From Paracoccaceae bacterium (lineage in GTDB: Bacteria; Pseudomonadota; Alphaproteobacteria; Rhodobacterales; Rhodobacteraceae): a stretch of 64,000 nucleotides of DNA. The notes under the pieces were generated by a model that saw nothing but the letters and a program-made list of their open reading frames with translations, made no database searches and had not been told where the DNA came from. Below are positions 1-8,605 of this stretch, piece after piece; position 1 is the stretch's first letter, and each line of letters starts with the position of its first letter. Location of the stretch: positions 62,001 to 126,000 of the forward strand of contig JAIOYF010000010.1 in NCBI GenBank assembly GCA_021741245.1, in the 5' to 3' direction. Made by a program: the position numbers and the translations under genes.

Positions 1-1275
1 CGTGAATTGGGTGTGCTGACCGTCGGCGTCGTGACCAAGCCCTTCCAGTTCGAGGGCAACAAGCGCATGAAGCAGGCCGAAGACGGCATTGAGGCGCTGC
101 AAAAGGTGGTCGATACACTGATCATCATCCCGAACCAGAACCTGTTCCGTCTGGCCAATGAACGCACCACCTTTACCGAAGCCTTCGCCATGGCAGACGA
201 CGTCTTGTATCAGGGCGTCAAGGGTGTGACCGATCTGATGGTGCGGCCCGGCCTGATCAACCTCGACTTTGCGGACGTGCGCGCCGTGATGGATGAGATG
301 GGCAAGGCAATGATGGGAACGGGCGAGGCCACAGGCGAAAACCGTGCTGTTCAGGCCGCTGAAAAGGCCATCGCAAACCCGCTTCTGGACGAAATCAGCC
401 TGAACGGGGCAAAGGGCGTTTTGATCAACATCACGGGTGGCTACGATCTGACCCTGTTCGAATTGGACGAAGCGGCCAATATCATCCGCGAGAAGGTGGA
501 CCCAGACGCAAATATCATCGTCGGCTCGACCCTCGACACTTCTATGGAAGGCACATTGCGCGTGTCGGTCGTGGCAACGGGGATCGACGTTGCTGTGGCC
601 AAGGCGGATATGCCCGTTGCCCGCCGTTCGATGGCCTCCCCATTGCCAAGCCAGTTCACGGCGCCTGTGCCAGAGCCAAAAAGAGAAGTTCCGCTGACGG
701 TTCAGGTTGCGGCAAGTGCACCTGCGCCGGTCAGGGCGCCACAACCCGTGGCACAACAGTCGCATCTGTTTGAGGCGATGGATCAAAGCGAATATCAGCC
801 TGAAGATGTTGTGGATGAGATGCCGGAACCGGCGTATCGCCCAGAACCTGTCGCCTATCAGCCCAGCCCATCGGCAGGCCGCTCTGTGGCAATGACCGAT
901 GATGCAGCAGCCTTTGTGGCGCCACGTCCGCGCCAGCCCGGCTCTCCGTCGCCCGAGGCGCTTGCCCGTCTGCAGGCCGCTGTGTCAAAGTCGCCCGCGC
1001 AATATGGCCAGCAGCGCCCCGCCGCTGCCCCTGTGCAGCAACCTGCCGCCGCGGCACCGCGCGCCCCCGCAGAACAAGGTCAGCGTCCCCGCTTTGGCAT
1101 CGGTTCGTTGATCAACCGGATGGCCGGTGGTGGACATGGCGATGTGGCCGAGCGTCAGGCACCCGCCCCGTCGCGTCAGCAGCCGCCCGTCACATCCTAT
1201 GACGACGAGCAAGAATTGAGCGCGGATCAAGAGCGGATTGAGATTCCAGCCTTTCTGCGCCGTCAGGCAAACTGA
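1..1275 (+). CDS. ftsZ: Cell division protein FtsZ, 5' end outside the window
   Basis: This is the C-terminal part (424 visible residues) of the tubulin-like GTPase that forms the cytokinetic ring at mid-cell. The frame is open from base 1, so the N-terminal GTP-binding half with the tubulin signature lies upstream. The visible part opens with [11 protein letters not shown] and contains the T7 synergy loop NLDFADVR near visible residue 85, which completes the GTPase site of the neighbouring subunit. After about residue 210 comes a long Pro/Ala/Gln-rich linker. The gene ends in the conserved tail IPAFLRRQ, the usual docking peptide for FtsA and other partners. A strong terminator follows, so lpxC is probably transcribed separately. 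Identity is secure. Confidence 0.97.
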   Translation, partial: RELGVLTVGVVTKPFQFEGNKRMKQAEDGIEALQKVVDTLIIIPNQNLFRLANERTTFTEAFAMADDVLYQGVKGVTDLMVRPGLINLDFADVRAVMDEMGKAMMGTGEATGENRAVQAAEKAIANPLLDEISLNGAKGVLINITGGYDLTLFELDEAANIIREKVDPDANIIVGSTLDTSMEGTLRVSVVATGIDVAVAKADMPVARRSMASPLPSQFTAPVPEPKREVPLTVQVAASAPAPVRAPQPVAQQSHLFEAMDQSEYQPEDVVDEMPEPAYRPEPVAYQPSPSAGRSVAMTDDAAAFVAPRPRQPGSPSPEALARLQAAVSKSPAQYGQQRPAAAPVQQPAAAAPRAPAEQGQRPRFGIGSLINRMAGGGHGDVAERQAPAPSRQQPPVTSYDDEQELSADQERIEIPAFLRRQAN

Positions 1276-1298
1276 CATCTACCTGTAACACACTGCAC

Positions 1299-1331
1299 AA
1301 AAGGCCCGCATCACAGCGGGCCTTTTCTTTT
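1299..1331 (+). terminator. Rho-independent terminator after ftsZ
   Basis: An 11-bp perfect stem (AAAAGGCCCGC at 1299-1309 pairing with GCGGGCCTTTT at 1316-1326) has a 6-nt loop and is followed by a T-rich run. It lies 23 nt after the ftsZ stop codon. The remaining bases up to lpxC (1332-1476) must hold the lpxC promoter; I could not assign a convincing -35/-10 pair there. Confidence 0.85.
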
Positions 1332-1476
1332 ATATCAGTATGTTACGCCCTTTTTTGAATGACACAGATCGTCACAAAGCGTGAGTTGGCAATTGCCCTT
1401 AACAAGCGTTAATACCTTTGGACGGGCCGGGTGGCCCCGTCTTTGCTATACCTTTGTGTCACCCTGAGGTTCGTGC

Positions 1477-2400
1477 TTGCAAAATACCTTGAAGTCAGCA
1501 GCGGTTTTTGAAGGGCGGGGTTTGCACTCGGGCAAGCCCGTTCGCTTGGTCGTGCGCCCTGCGTCCGCAAATTTCGGGATTTGGTTCAAGCGTGTTGATG
1601 TTGACGGACGTGACAGCATGATCGCGGCGCAATGGGATCAGGTTGTTCCCTCGCGGTTGTGCACGTTGATCCGCAACGAAGCCGGGGTCGAGGTTTCGAC
1701 GATCGAGCATGTCATGGCCGCCCTTGCCGGCTGCGCCGTGCACAATGCCCTGATCGAAATCGACGGACCGGAAGTGCCCATTCTTGACGGATCTGCCGTG
1801 CCGTTTGTGCAAGGCTTTCTTGCGCGGGGCCTGATCGAGCAGCTGGCTACGGTGCGGGCGATCAAGGTTCTTAAGACCGTCGAGGTCAGCGATGGGGATG
1901 CCATCGCGCGTCTAGAGCCAGCTGATATGCTGGAAATCGACTTCCAGATCGACTTTGCAGACCGCGCAATCGGGCGTCAGGAAAAGAGCCTGAACCTGTC
2001 GAATGGCGCATTTGTCCGCGAGTTGTGCGACAGCCGTACGTTCTGCCGCCAATCGGATGTCGAGGCGATGCAGGCCAATGGTCTGGCCCTTGGCGGCACG
2101 CCGGGCGAAAACGCGGTTGTGTTTGATGGCGATCGTGTTCTCAGCCCCGGTGGCCTGCGCCACGCGGATGAACCTGTGCGCCACAAGATGCTTGATGCCA
2201 TGGGGGATCTTTACCTTGCTGGGGGGCCTGTCTTGGGCCGCTATACCGGTATCCGTGCGGGACATGCGCTGACCAACAAACTTTTGCGGACGCTTTTCGC
2301 AGATTCGACGGCTTGGCGCATGGTGGAATGTGGCGCGCAAACCGTTGGCAAATTGCCTGGTGTGGGCGTTCACCGTGGTGACGTTCCGGCCATAGCCTGA
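1477..2400 (+). CDS. lpxC: UDP-3-O-acyl-N-acetylglucosamine deacetylase LpxC
   Basis: This is the zinc-dependent cytoplasmic deacetylase that makes the committed step of lipid A synthesis, removing acetate from UDP-3-O-acyl-GlcNAc. Length is 307 residues, normal for the family. Zinc ligands are visible as His78 (STIEHVMAAL), His236 and Asp240 (HKMLDAMGD), and the general acid/base His263 lies in GIRAGHALTNK. I chose the TTG start at 1477 because the family begins MQ-TLK and a GAGG ribosome-binding sequence lies about 7 nt upstream; no in-frame ATG fits. A weak hairpin at 2424-2438 with a short T-run follows the gene. Its place after ftsZ matches the division/envelope cluster order common in Gram-negative bacteria. 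Confidence 0.95.
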   Translation: MQNTLKSAAVFEGRGLHSGKPVRLVVRPASANFGIWFKRVDVDGRDSMIAAQWDQVVPSRLCTLIRNEAGVEVSTIEHVMAALAGCAVHNALIEIDGPEVPILDGSAVPFVQGFLARGLIEQLATVRAIKVLKTVEVSDGDAIARLEPADMLEIDFQIDFADRAIGRQEKSLNLSNGAFVRELCDSRTFCRQSDVEAMQANGLALGGTPGENAVVFDGDRVLSPGGLRHADEPVRHKMLDAMGDLYLAGGPVLGRYTGIRAGHALTNKLLRTLFADSTAWRMVECGAQTVGKLPGVGVHRGDVPAIA

Positions 2401-2511
2401 CATCAACGTGATCATTGGCATAAAGGCGTTTTGCGCCTCAGATTTTTCTGTGCTAGGACGGTGTCGAAGAGCAGGCGCGGCTTATGATTTTGGCGCGTTA
2501 CGGGTAGGTTG

Positions 2512-3366
2512 ATGGATAGGCGGACGATGGCAGGCGTAAGATCAGGCGCGCATTGGGTTGGCATCGTTCTTGTGGCGTCGATGCTGTCGGCCTGTGGCTC
2601 TCGGCAGCAGGAACGCACGCTCGAAAGCTACACAGCCGAAGAAATCTACAAACAGGGCGAGTTGACGCTGGAATCCGGCGCAAAGCCAAAGGATGCCATC
2701 CGGTATTTTCAGGAAGTCGAGCGGATCTATCCCTATTCGGAATGGTCCAAGCGCGCGCTGATCATGACGGCCTTCAGCCAGCATAAGGCCAAGGAATATG
2801 AAGAGGCACGCTCGACCGCGCAGCGATTCCTTGACACCTACCCAACCGATGAAGACGCGCCCTATGCCGCTTATCTGATGGCATTGTCTTATTACGATCA
2901 GATTGATGAGGTTGGGCGCGATCAGGGTCTGACCTTTCAGGCACTGCAATCGATGCGCTCTGTGATTGAACAATATCCCGACAGTGACTATGCCCGCTCG
3001 GCAATGCTGAAATTCGATCTGGCCTTTGACCATCTGGCCGGCAAAGAGATGGAGATCGGGCGCTATTACCTCAAGCGTCGGAATTATGCCGCTTCGATCA
3101 ACCGTTTCCGGACCGTCGTGCAGGATTTCCAGACCACGACCCACACTGCCGAAGCCCTGCATCGTTTGGTCGAGGCCTATTTGAGCTTGGGTCTGGATGC
3201 CGAGGCGCAGACGGCTGCGGCGATCTTGGGTCATAACTATCAATCCTCGCCCTTCTATCAAGACAGCTACAATCTGTTGAAGGGTCGCGGGTTGGAGCCT
3301 GAGGCGCGTGGTGATAGTTGGTTGCGGTCGGTCTATCGCCAGATGATCCGCGGCGAATGGCTGTGA
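2512..3366 (+). CDS. bamD: Outer membrane assembly lipoprotein BamD
   Basis: This is the essential lipoprotein of the BAM complex that inserts beta-barrel proteins into the outer membrane. The N terminus is a lipoprotein signal: basic residues, a hydrophobic stretch, then the lipobox LSAC with the lipidated Cys near residue 28. The mature part (284 residues in all) is built of TPR-like helical pairs, for example the FxxVExxYPYS-type segment near residue 70 and FRTVVQDFQTT near 200. The start is uncertain: ATG at 2512 (used), TTG at 2509 or ATG at 2527 all leave the signal peptide intact. recN follows after a 36-nt gap containing a GC hairpin, an arrangement common in alphaproteobacteria. Confidence 0.93.
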   Translation: MDRRTMAGVRSGAHWVGIVLVASMLSACGSRQQERTLESYTAEEIYKQGELTLESGAKPKDAIRYFQEVERIYPYSEWSKRALIMTAFSQHKAKEYEEARSTAQRFLDTYPTDEDAPYAAYLMALSYYDQIDEVGRDQGLTFQALQSMRSVIEQYPDSDYARSAMLKFDLAFDHLAGKEMEIGRYYLKRRNYAASINRFRTVVQDFQTTTHTAEALHRLVEAYLSLGLDAEAQTAAAILGHNYQSSPFYQDSYNLLKGRGLEPEARGDSWLRSVYRQMIRGEWL

Positions 3367-3370
3367 TAAC

Positions 3371-3388
3371 GGCGGGGTAAGCCCCGCC
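3371..3388. repeat. GC-rich hairpin between bamD and recN
   Basis: A perfect 7-bp inverted repeat (GGCGGGG, loop TAAG, CCCCGCC) fills most of the 36-nt gap. It has no T-run, so it is not a standard terminator. It could be a small intergenic repeat unit or an mRNA-stabilising hairpin between two cotranscribed genes. Confidence 0.5.
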
Positions 3389-3402
3389 CTACGGGAAAAT
3401 CC

Positions 3403-5046
3403 ATGCTCCGTTCGCTTGATATCCGCGATGTGCTTATCATTGATCGCCTGACCCTTGATCTGGGGCCGGGGCTGAATGTGTTGACCGGGGAAACCGGGGC
3501 GGGCAAGTCGATTTTGCTGGATGCCCTTGGGTTTGTGCTTGGCTGGCGTGGGCGGGCAGAACTGGTGCGCGCCGGGGCCGCACAGGGCGAGGTCACGGCG
3601 GTGTTCGATCTGCCGCATGATCATGCCGCGCGGGGTGTTTTGCTTGAGGCCGGGCTGGAGGCCGAGGATGATCTGATCCTTCGCCGGGTGAATTCCTCCG
3701 ATGGGCGCAAGACGGCCTTTGTCAATGATCGCCGCGTCTCGGGCGAGGTGTTGCGCAATCTGTCAGATGTGCTGGTGGAATTGCACGGCCAGCATGATGA
3801 TCGCGGTTTGCTGAACCCGCGGGGGCATCGGTCTTTGCTGGATGCGTTCGGAGGGTTGGAGACGTCGGCCGCCCGTCAGGCATGGACCACGGCGCGGCAG
3901 GCGCGGCAGGCCCTTGCCACAGCCGAGGCCGCTTTGGTCGCCGCGCGCGCTGAGGAAGATTTCTTGCGCCATGCTGTGGCCGAGTTGGACAAGCTGAACC
4001 CCGAACCGGGCGAAGAGGCCACGCTCGACAGTCGCCGCCGCAGCATGCAAGGGGCGGAACGCATCCGGTCCGATGTGGCGCGTGCGTTGCAAATGCTGTC
4101 CGAAGACGGGGCCGAGGCTGCCTTGCGCGATTCGATCCGCTGGCTGGAGGGGGCCGCCGACAAGGCCGAGGGCCGTTTGGACGCCCCGCTTGCCGCGATT
4201 GGCCGGGCCTTGATCGAGCTTTCGGATGCGCAATCGGGGGTGGAGGATTGCCTGCGCAGCCTCGACATCAATCCCGGAGAGTTGGAGACGCTGGAAGAAC
4301 GGCTGTTTGCCATTCGCGCATTGGCCCGCAAGCATAATGTCATTCCCGATGATCTGGGGGGCTATGCCGACACGCTGCGCGCCCGTCTGTCGGCGCTGGA
4401 CAGTGGTGAGGCCGGGATTGGCAAATTGCAAAAGGCGCTGACCGAGGCCGAGGCAAAGTTCCGCCAAGAGGCCAATCGCCTGACCGAGGCCCGCCGCCTT
4501 GCGGCCAAGCGTCTTGACCGGGCGATGGCGGCAGAGCTTGCACCGTTGAAAATGGAGCGGGCCGTGTTTGCCACCGAGATTACGCCGGGTGAACCGGGGC
4601 CAGAGGGCGGTGACGACGTGACCTTTACCGTGGCCACCAATCCCGGTGCCCCTTCGGGGCCACTGAACCGGATTGCATCGGGTGGGGAACTCAGCCGGTT
4701 TTTGCTGGCGCTCAAGGTGTGCTTGACGGGCGATACGCCGGGCCTGACCATGATCTTTGACGAGATTGACCGGGGTGTGGGTGGGGCCACGGCGGATGCG
4801 GTCGGGCGCAGGCTAAAGGCGCTGTCTGACACCGCGCAGGTGCTGGTTGTGACCCACTCGCCCCAAGTGGCGGCCCTTGGGGCCCATCACTGGCGCGTTG
4901 AAAAGCGGGTTGCCGATGGGCAGACCCTTTCCACTGTCACGCCACTGTCGTCGGATCAAAGGGTGGAAGAGATCGGGCGCATGCTGTCGGGCGATACGAT
5001 CAGCGATGCCGCCCGGCAGGCCGCCAAGGCGCTGTTGGCGGGGTAG
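3403..5046 (+). CDS. recN: DNA repair protein RecN
   Basis: RecN is an SMC-like ATPase acting in double-strand-break repair, probably by bridging or organising DNA ends for RecA. The protein has 547 residues, typical for RecN. Walker A is GETGAGKS at residues 29-36. The middle (about 160-375) is Ala/Glu/Arg-rich coiled coil. The C-terminal head carries the ABC signature ASGGELSRF near residue 425 and Walker B with the catalytic Glu (MIFDEIDRG) near 450. The ATG at 3403 is the family start. The gene lies in line with bamD and is followed, tail to tail, by the minus-strand gene ending at 5052. Confidence 0.96.
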   Translation: MLRSLDIRDVLIIDRLTLDLGPGLNVLTGETGAGKSILLDALGFVLGWRGRAELVRAGAAQGEVTAVFDLPHDHAARGVLLEAGLEAEDDLILRRVNSSDGRKTAFVNDRRVSGEVLRNLSDVLVELHGQHDDRGLLNPRGHRSLLDAFGGLETSAARQAWTTARQARQALATAEAALVAARAEEDFLRHAVAELDKLNPEPGEEATLDSRRRSMQGAERIRSDVARALQMLSEDGAEAALRDSIRWLEGAADKAEGRLDAPLAAIGRALIELSDAQSGVEDCLRSLDINPGELETLEERLFAIRALARKHNVIPDDLGGYADTLRARLSALDSGEAGIGKLQKALTEAEAKFRQEANRLTEARRLAAKRLDRAMAAELAPLKMERAVFATEITPGEPGPEGGDDVTFTVATNPGAPSGPLNRIASGGELSRFLLALKVCLTGDTPGLTMIFDEIDRGVGGATADAVGRRLKALSDTAQVLVVTHSPQVAALGAHHWRVEKRVADGQTLSTVTPLSSDQRVEEIGRMLSGDTISDAARQAAKALLAG

Positions 5047-5051
5047 GGGCC

Positions 5052-5438
5052 TTACGTCTCTACCACAGCGAAGGTGGCAGTCAGGGCTTGCCAGCCATCG
5101 CCCTTGGCCACCAGAACTGCCGTCAGCAAGGCCGCAACGCGGGGCAATTCGGCCCCGCTTTCATCGCGCAGGCCCGTCACCACATAACGTTGATGCAAGA
5201 TCCCGGCCCCCGGCCCGATGGGCGTTAGGGCAGATTTGCCACTGACGAGGCGCGCCACGCGTGACAGGCCTGCGAATTCGGCTGCAAGCCCCTGTGCAAT
5301 GGCAGGCCGCCCGTCGCAAAACTGGCCCGTCAAGCAATGAAAGCTGCCGTTTTCGGCAAAAAGGGCGGCGAGTCCTTCGGCATCTTGGACGCCAAAGGCT
5401 GTGGCGAAACTGCGGGGGAAATCGGCGGGCGCGCTCAT
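5052..5438 (-). CDS. SnoaL/NTF2-like small protein
   Basis: This is a 128-residue protein of the NTF2-like (SnoaL or DUF4440) alpha+beta barrel type, judged from the N-terminal pattern FATAFGVQDAEGLAALFAENG, the usual first helix and pocket strand of this fold. Such proteins are small hydrolases, isomerases or ligand-binding proteins, and sequence alone does not tell which. No signal peptide is seen. Its ATG overlaps the end of the preceding FAD-linked oxidase gene by 4 nt, so the two are translationally coupled and probably functionally connected. No specific function is claimed. Confidence 0.75.
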   Translation of the reverse strand: MSAPADFPRSFATAFGVQDAEGLAALFAENGSFHCLTGQFCDGRPAIAQGLAAEFAGLSRVARLVSGKSALTPIGPGAGILHQRYVVTGLRDESGAELPRVAALLTAVLVAKGDGWQALTATFAVVET

Positions 5439-6805
5439 TGCTGTGGAACCAGTTTGCCGGGGTTCATCAGCCCTTTGGGATCAAGGGCCTGCTTGATCGC
5501 CCCCATCACCGCCCAAGCGGCGCCATGTTCGGCGGCCATATAGTCAAGCTTTCCCATCCCCACGCCATGCTCGCCGGTGATGGTCCCACCAAGGCGCAAG
5601 GCCCGTTCCGCCATCCGCCCCGACAGGGCCTTGGCGGTGGCGCGCTCGCCCTCATCCCCCGGTTTGATCAACAAGATTGCATGGAAATTCCCGTCGCCCA
5701 CATGGCCAAGGATCGGGCCGGGAAGGGGCGAGGCGGCGATGTCGGCGCGGGTTTCCTCGACCGCCTCGGCCAAGGCTGACATCGGCACGCAGACATCCGT
5801 CACAATCGCCGTGCAGCCGGGGCGGCTGGCAAGGATGGCGTGATAGGCCTCATGCCGCATTTTCCACAGGCGGGTGCGATCCTCTTGCGCCTCGGCCCAG
5901 CGAAATCCGGTGCAGCCAATGCTGTTTGCAATCTCGCCAAAGCGAGCGGCCTGTTCGGCCACCGCCGAGGGGGAGCCGTGGAATTCCACCAACAGTTGCG
6001 GCATGAGCGGCAGGTTTTGCCCCGACCACGCGTTGCAGGCTGCCACCGTGCCGGTATCCAGAAACTCAATCCGCGCCATGGGAATGCCCGATTGAATCGT
6101 GGTCATCACACAATCCACCGCCGGGCCCATTTCGGCAAAGCCGCAAACTGCGGCCGAGATCGCCTCGGGCTGGCCCTGAAGGCGCAGGGTCAGTTCGGTG
6201 ATCAGGCCAAGCGTCCCCTCGGACCCGACAAAAAGCGCCGTCAGATCATAGCCCGCGCTAGATTTGGGGGCCATGCTGCCGGTGCGGATGATCTGGCCAT
6301 CGGCCAGAACCACCTCCAGCGCCAACACATTCTGGCGCATGGTGCCATAGCGCACCGCCGTGGTGCCACTGGCGCGGGTCATCGCCATGCCGCCAAGGCT
6401 GGCATTTGCGCCGGGATCGACCGGGAAGAACAGGCCCGTTGCCCGCAACTCTTGATTAAGCCGCTCACGTGTGATGCCGGGTTGCACGCGCACCAACATA
6501 TCCTCGGGCCGCACCTCAAGCAGCGCATCCATCCGGGTGAAATCCACCGTCACCCCACCGCGCAGGGCCAAGGCATGCCCCTCAAGCGACGTGCCTGCAC
6601 CCCAGCCGATCATCGGCACGCCATGGGCGGCACAGATCGACACGATGCGTGCGACCTCTTCCGTGTTGCGTGGAAAGACCACAGCATCGGGCAAGCGGCT
6701 GCGAATGTGGGTTTCGGACTGGCCATGATGACCCAGCACGGCGGCGGATTGGCTGAGCCGATCGCCCAAAAAGGCCAATTCGGCCATAGCTGCGTCAAGT
6801 GTCAT
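5435..6805 (-). CDS. FAD-linked oxidase, D-lactate/glycolate dehydrogenase type
   Basis: This is a flavoprotein of the GlcD/Dld family, which oxidises 2-hydroxyacids such as D-lactate or glycolate and passes electrons to cytochrome c or the quinone pool. An N-terminal PCMH-type FAD-binding domain spans about residues 35-215 (VPMIGWGAGTSLEGHALA; PGANASLGGMAMTRASGT; KSSAGYDLTALFVGSEGTLG). The C-terminal oxidase domain includes GHVGDGNFH and GTITGEHGVG with its metal- or substrate-binding His residues. I prefer the ATG at 6805 (MTLDAAM) because GGGACC precedes it; an ATG at 6820 would add five residues. The exact substrate cannot be read from sequence. The gene overlaps the NTF2-like gene downstream and lies just after the DUF1638 gene. 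Confidence 0.88.
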   Translation of the reverse strand: MTLDAAMAELAFLGDRLSQSAAVLGHHGQSETHIRSRLPDAVVFPRNTEEVARIVSICAAHGVPMIGWGAGTSLEGHALALRGGVTVDFTRMDALLEVRPEDMLVRVQPGITRERLNQELRATGLFFPVDPGANASLGGMAMTRASGTTAVRYGTMRQNVLALEVVLADGQIIRTGSMAPKSSAGYDLTALFVGSEGTLGLITELTLRLQGQPEAISAAVCGFAEMGPAVDCVMTTIQSGIPMARIEFLDTGTVAACNAWSGQNLPLMPQLLVEFHGSPSAVAEQAARFGEIANSIGCTGFRWAEAQEDRTRLWKMRHEAYHAILASRPGCTAIVTDVCVPMSALAEAVEETRADIAASPLPGPILGHVGDGNFHAILLIKPGDEGERATAKALSGRMAERALRLGGTITGEHGVGMGKLDYMAAEHGAAWAVMGAIKQALDPKGLMNPGKLVPQQ

Positions 6806-6831
6806 TCTGGTCCCGCCCATTTTCGGGCAAG

Positions 6832-7491
6832 TTAGGCGAGCGCGACCTGACCTGCAACCTGTCTCAACCGGGGGGCAAGATCGCCATAGCCGGTAAAGCG
6901 CCGTTCATAGGCAAGGCCCAACCTACGGGCACAGTCTTCGGCCTTGGCGTCTAATGTGGGGTCATTGGTCTGGGCCTGATAGACCAGCTTTGTGTAATTG
7001 CCAAAATACATGTCGCGCAATTCGGGGTGCCGATCCAGACCCATGGGGCGCCAGACAAAGGCATCAAACTGGCGCACCAGAAAATCGGTCAGGTAAAAGG
7101 CGGTGAATTCTTCTTCCGCCTTGGCGGCAAAAGCGGCGTTGCCTTCAAAAAAGCTATAGCAATGCGGGCCTTCGACCATCTCAACCCCAAGGTCCGCACA
7201 TTTCGCCGCAAGCAAGCCGCCCGTCCCGCAGTCGGCATAAACAATAAAGACCGCCTCATAGGCCGCCCTGCGCTGGATCACAGCAGCCTCAACTGCGGCG
7301 GGGATGCGGTCGGGCCACAGGTGCAGGTTGGCGGGCAGGCAGTGAAGATCAAGATGATCCCAGCCATTGGCCGCCGTCAGGGCAAGAATTTCATGGGCCA
7401 AGGCACCGCAGGCAATCAGCAGGACCCTGCCTTTACCGCGCGCCTCCAAACCCTCATCCGTCAGCGCCGCATCATTTGGCGTCAACGCCAC
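6832..7491 (-). CDS. DUF1638 family protein
   Basis: A 219-residue protein of the DUF1638 family, whose function is unknown to me. Family-like segments are LLIACGALAHEI near residue 25, FIVYADCGTGG near 105, and GPHCYSFFEG near 130. The Cys and His residues in these segments could bind a metal or cofactor (inference). In Rhodobacterales such genes often sit next to corrinoid methyl-transfer genes, as here, suggesting a role in corrinoid-dependent one-carbon metabolism. The start is GTG at 7491, overlapping by 10 nt the stop of the small membrane protein gene at 7482-7637, so translation is probably coupled. Confidence 0.82.
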   Translation of the reverse strand: MALTPNDAALTDEGLEARGKGRVLLIACGALAHEILALTAANGWDHLDLHCLPANLHLWPDRIPAAVEAAVIQRRAAYEAVFIVYADCGTGGLLAAKCADLGVEMVEGPHCYSFFEGNAAFAAKAEEEFTAFYLTDFLVRQFDAFVWRPMGLDRHPELRDMYFGNYTKLVYQAQTNDPTLDAKAEDCARRLGLAYERRFTGYGDLAPRLRQVAGQVALA

Positions 7492-7637
7492 TGTCGTGCA
7501 CCCAATGCAAGGCTACCGGCAAGCGCGGCAAAGGCCAGCGCCATCAACGGCACCTCGGCCCAGAACGCCAAGGCAAGCGTCGCACCGGATGCGGCGATAA
7601 CGAACGCGATCATGGCCAAAAACAGGGGTAGGGGCAT
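7482..7637 (-). CDS. Small two-helix membrane protein, 51 residues
   Basis: This short gene is easily missed. It starts with an ATG preceded by a strong ribosome-binding sequence (GGAAGAGGAG, about 6 nt away) and ends with TGA inside the start region of the DUF1638 gene. The product MPLPLFLAMIAFVIAASGAT... holds two hydrophobic stretches (about residues 4-25 and 30-46) split by the acidic turn FWAEVPLM, with a basic end GARQWR. It looks like a hairpin inner-membrane protein. The good RBS, the overlap with the next gene and its position as first gene after a terminator make it likely to be real. I recognise no family. Confidence 0.7.
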   Translation of the reverse strand: MPLPLFLAMIAFVIAASGATLALAFWAEVPLMALAFAALAGSLALGARQWR

Positions 7638-7700
7638 GGCAGACTCCTCTTCCTGAGTTGAATGTGGGGCTTTGCGCGCGGGTTGCCAAGGCCAGAATAG

Positions 7701-7732
7701 AAAAAGGCCCCGATTTTACGCAAATCGGGGCC
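7701..7732 (-). terminator. Rho-independent terminator after the corrinoid protein gene
   Basis: A perfect 11-bp stem (GGCCCCGATTT at 7706-7716 with AAATCGGGGCC at 7722-7732) has a 5-nt loop. Read on the minus strand it is followed by five T residues. It lies about 20 nt after the stop of the corrinoid gene and so separates that transcript from the small membrane protein/DUF1638 genes, which would need their own promoter in 7638-7700. Confidence 0.85.
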
Positions 7733-7750
7733 CCAAGAATTGTGTTTCGA

Positions 7751-8449
7751 TCAGACTTTTTGCTGATTGTGCTTACGTGCGACGAACTGCTTTGCGGTTT
7801 CAACCGCAACGGCGGCATCGCGGCAATAGGCGTCAGCACCGATGGCACGACCGAACTCTTCGTTCAGGGGGGCGCCACCGACGAGCACGATGTAATCCTC
7901 GCGCATGCCCTTTTCCTTCAGCGTGTCGATCACGACCTTCATGTAGGGCATCGTCGTGGTCAGCAGGGCCGACATGCCAAGGATATCGGGCTTTTCCGCT
8001 TCCAGTGCATCAAGGTACTTGTCGACCGAGTTGTTGATGCCCAGATCCAGCACCTCAAACCCGGCACCTTCCATCATCATGCCGACAAGGTTCTTGCCGA
8101 TGTCATGGATGTCGCCCTTGACGGTGCCGATCACCATCTTGCCCATACGCGGGGCACCGGTTTCGACCAGCAGCGGCTTTAGGATAAACATCCCCGACTT
8201 CATCGCATTGGCCGAAAGCAACACTTCGGGTACGAACAAGATGCCGTCGCGGAAGTCGTTTCCGACAATCGTCATGCCCGCGACCAGCGCTTTGGTCAGC
8301 ACGTCATAGGGGGTCCAGCCGCGTGCGATCAGGATATTGACGCCATCTTCGATTTCCTCTTTCAGGCCATCGTAGAGGTCGTCATGCATTTGCAGCACAA
8401 GTTCATCATCCGAAAGTTCGGAGAGAACGATTTCGTCGTCATCGGCCAT
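7751..8449 (-). CDS. Methyltransferase cognate corrinoid protein
   Basis: A 232-residue cobalamin-binding protein of the MtbC/MttC/MetH-like class, which carries a methyl group on cobalt between a substrate-specific methyltransferase and an acceptor. The N-terminal helical cap (about residues 10-105; DGLKEEIEDGVNILIARGW) is of the B12-binding 2 type. The Rossmann-like B12 domain follows with the base-off motif DIHDIGKN near residue 125, whose His ligates cobalt, then LDLGINNS and the distal VLVGGAPLNEEF. The likely partner is the Bmt methyltransferase encoded at 9714-10724. A substrate methyltransferase of the MttB/MtgB type is not in this window. The gene has its own terminator and is divergent from the radical SAM gene. 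Confidence 0.92.
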   Translation of the reverse strand: MADDDEIVLSELSDDELVLQMHDDLYDGLKEEIEDGVNILIARGWTPYDVLTKALVAGMTIVGNDFRDGILFVPEVLLSANAMKSGMFILKPLLVETGAPRMGKMVIGTVKGDIHDIGKNLVGMMMEGAGFEVLDLGINNSVDKYLDALEAEKPDILGMSALLTTTMPYMKVVIDTLKEKGMREDYIVLVGGAPLNEEFGRAIGADAYCRDAAVAVETAKQFVARKHNQQKV

Positions 8450-8581
8450 TGGCGCGCTCCTCGCGGGTCTTCATGAGATGTGCATGGGGCCATTCAGGCC
8501 CAGCCACTTTCCGATTTCCGACATGCCCGGAATAAAAGCCGACAGCAAGGGTCGCTCGCATCTCTTTGCTTGAAAATAGTT

Positions 8582-8596
8582 CATGATATGTTCATG
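8582..8596. promoter_or_regulatory. Candidate operator: 15-bp dyad in the divergent promoter region
   Basis: The inverted repeat CATGA-N5-TCATG lies between the corrinoid gene (start 8449, minus) and the radical SAM gene (start near 8606, plus). The half-sites are perfect and spaced 10 bp centre to centre, as expected for a dimeric repressor. The regulator is unknown. Methyl-cycle genes in proteobacteria are often under ArsR- or LysR-type control, but I cannot assign this site to any of them. Confidence 0.3.
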
Positions 8597-8605
8597 TTTG
8601 GCCTC

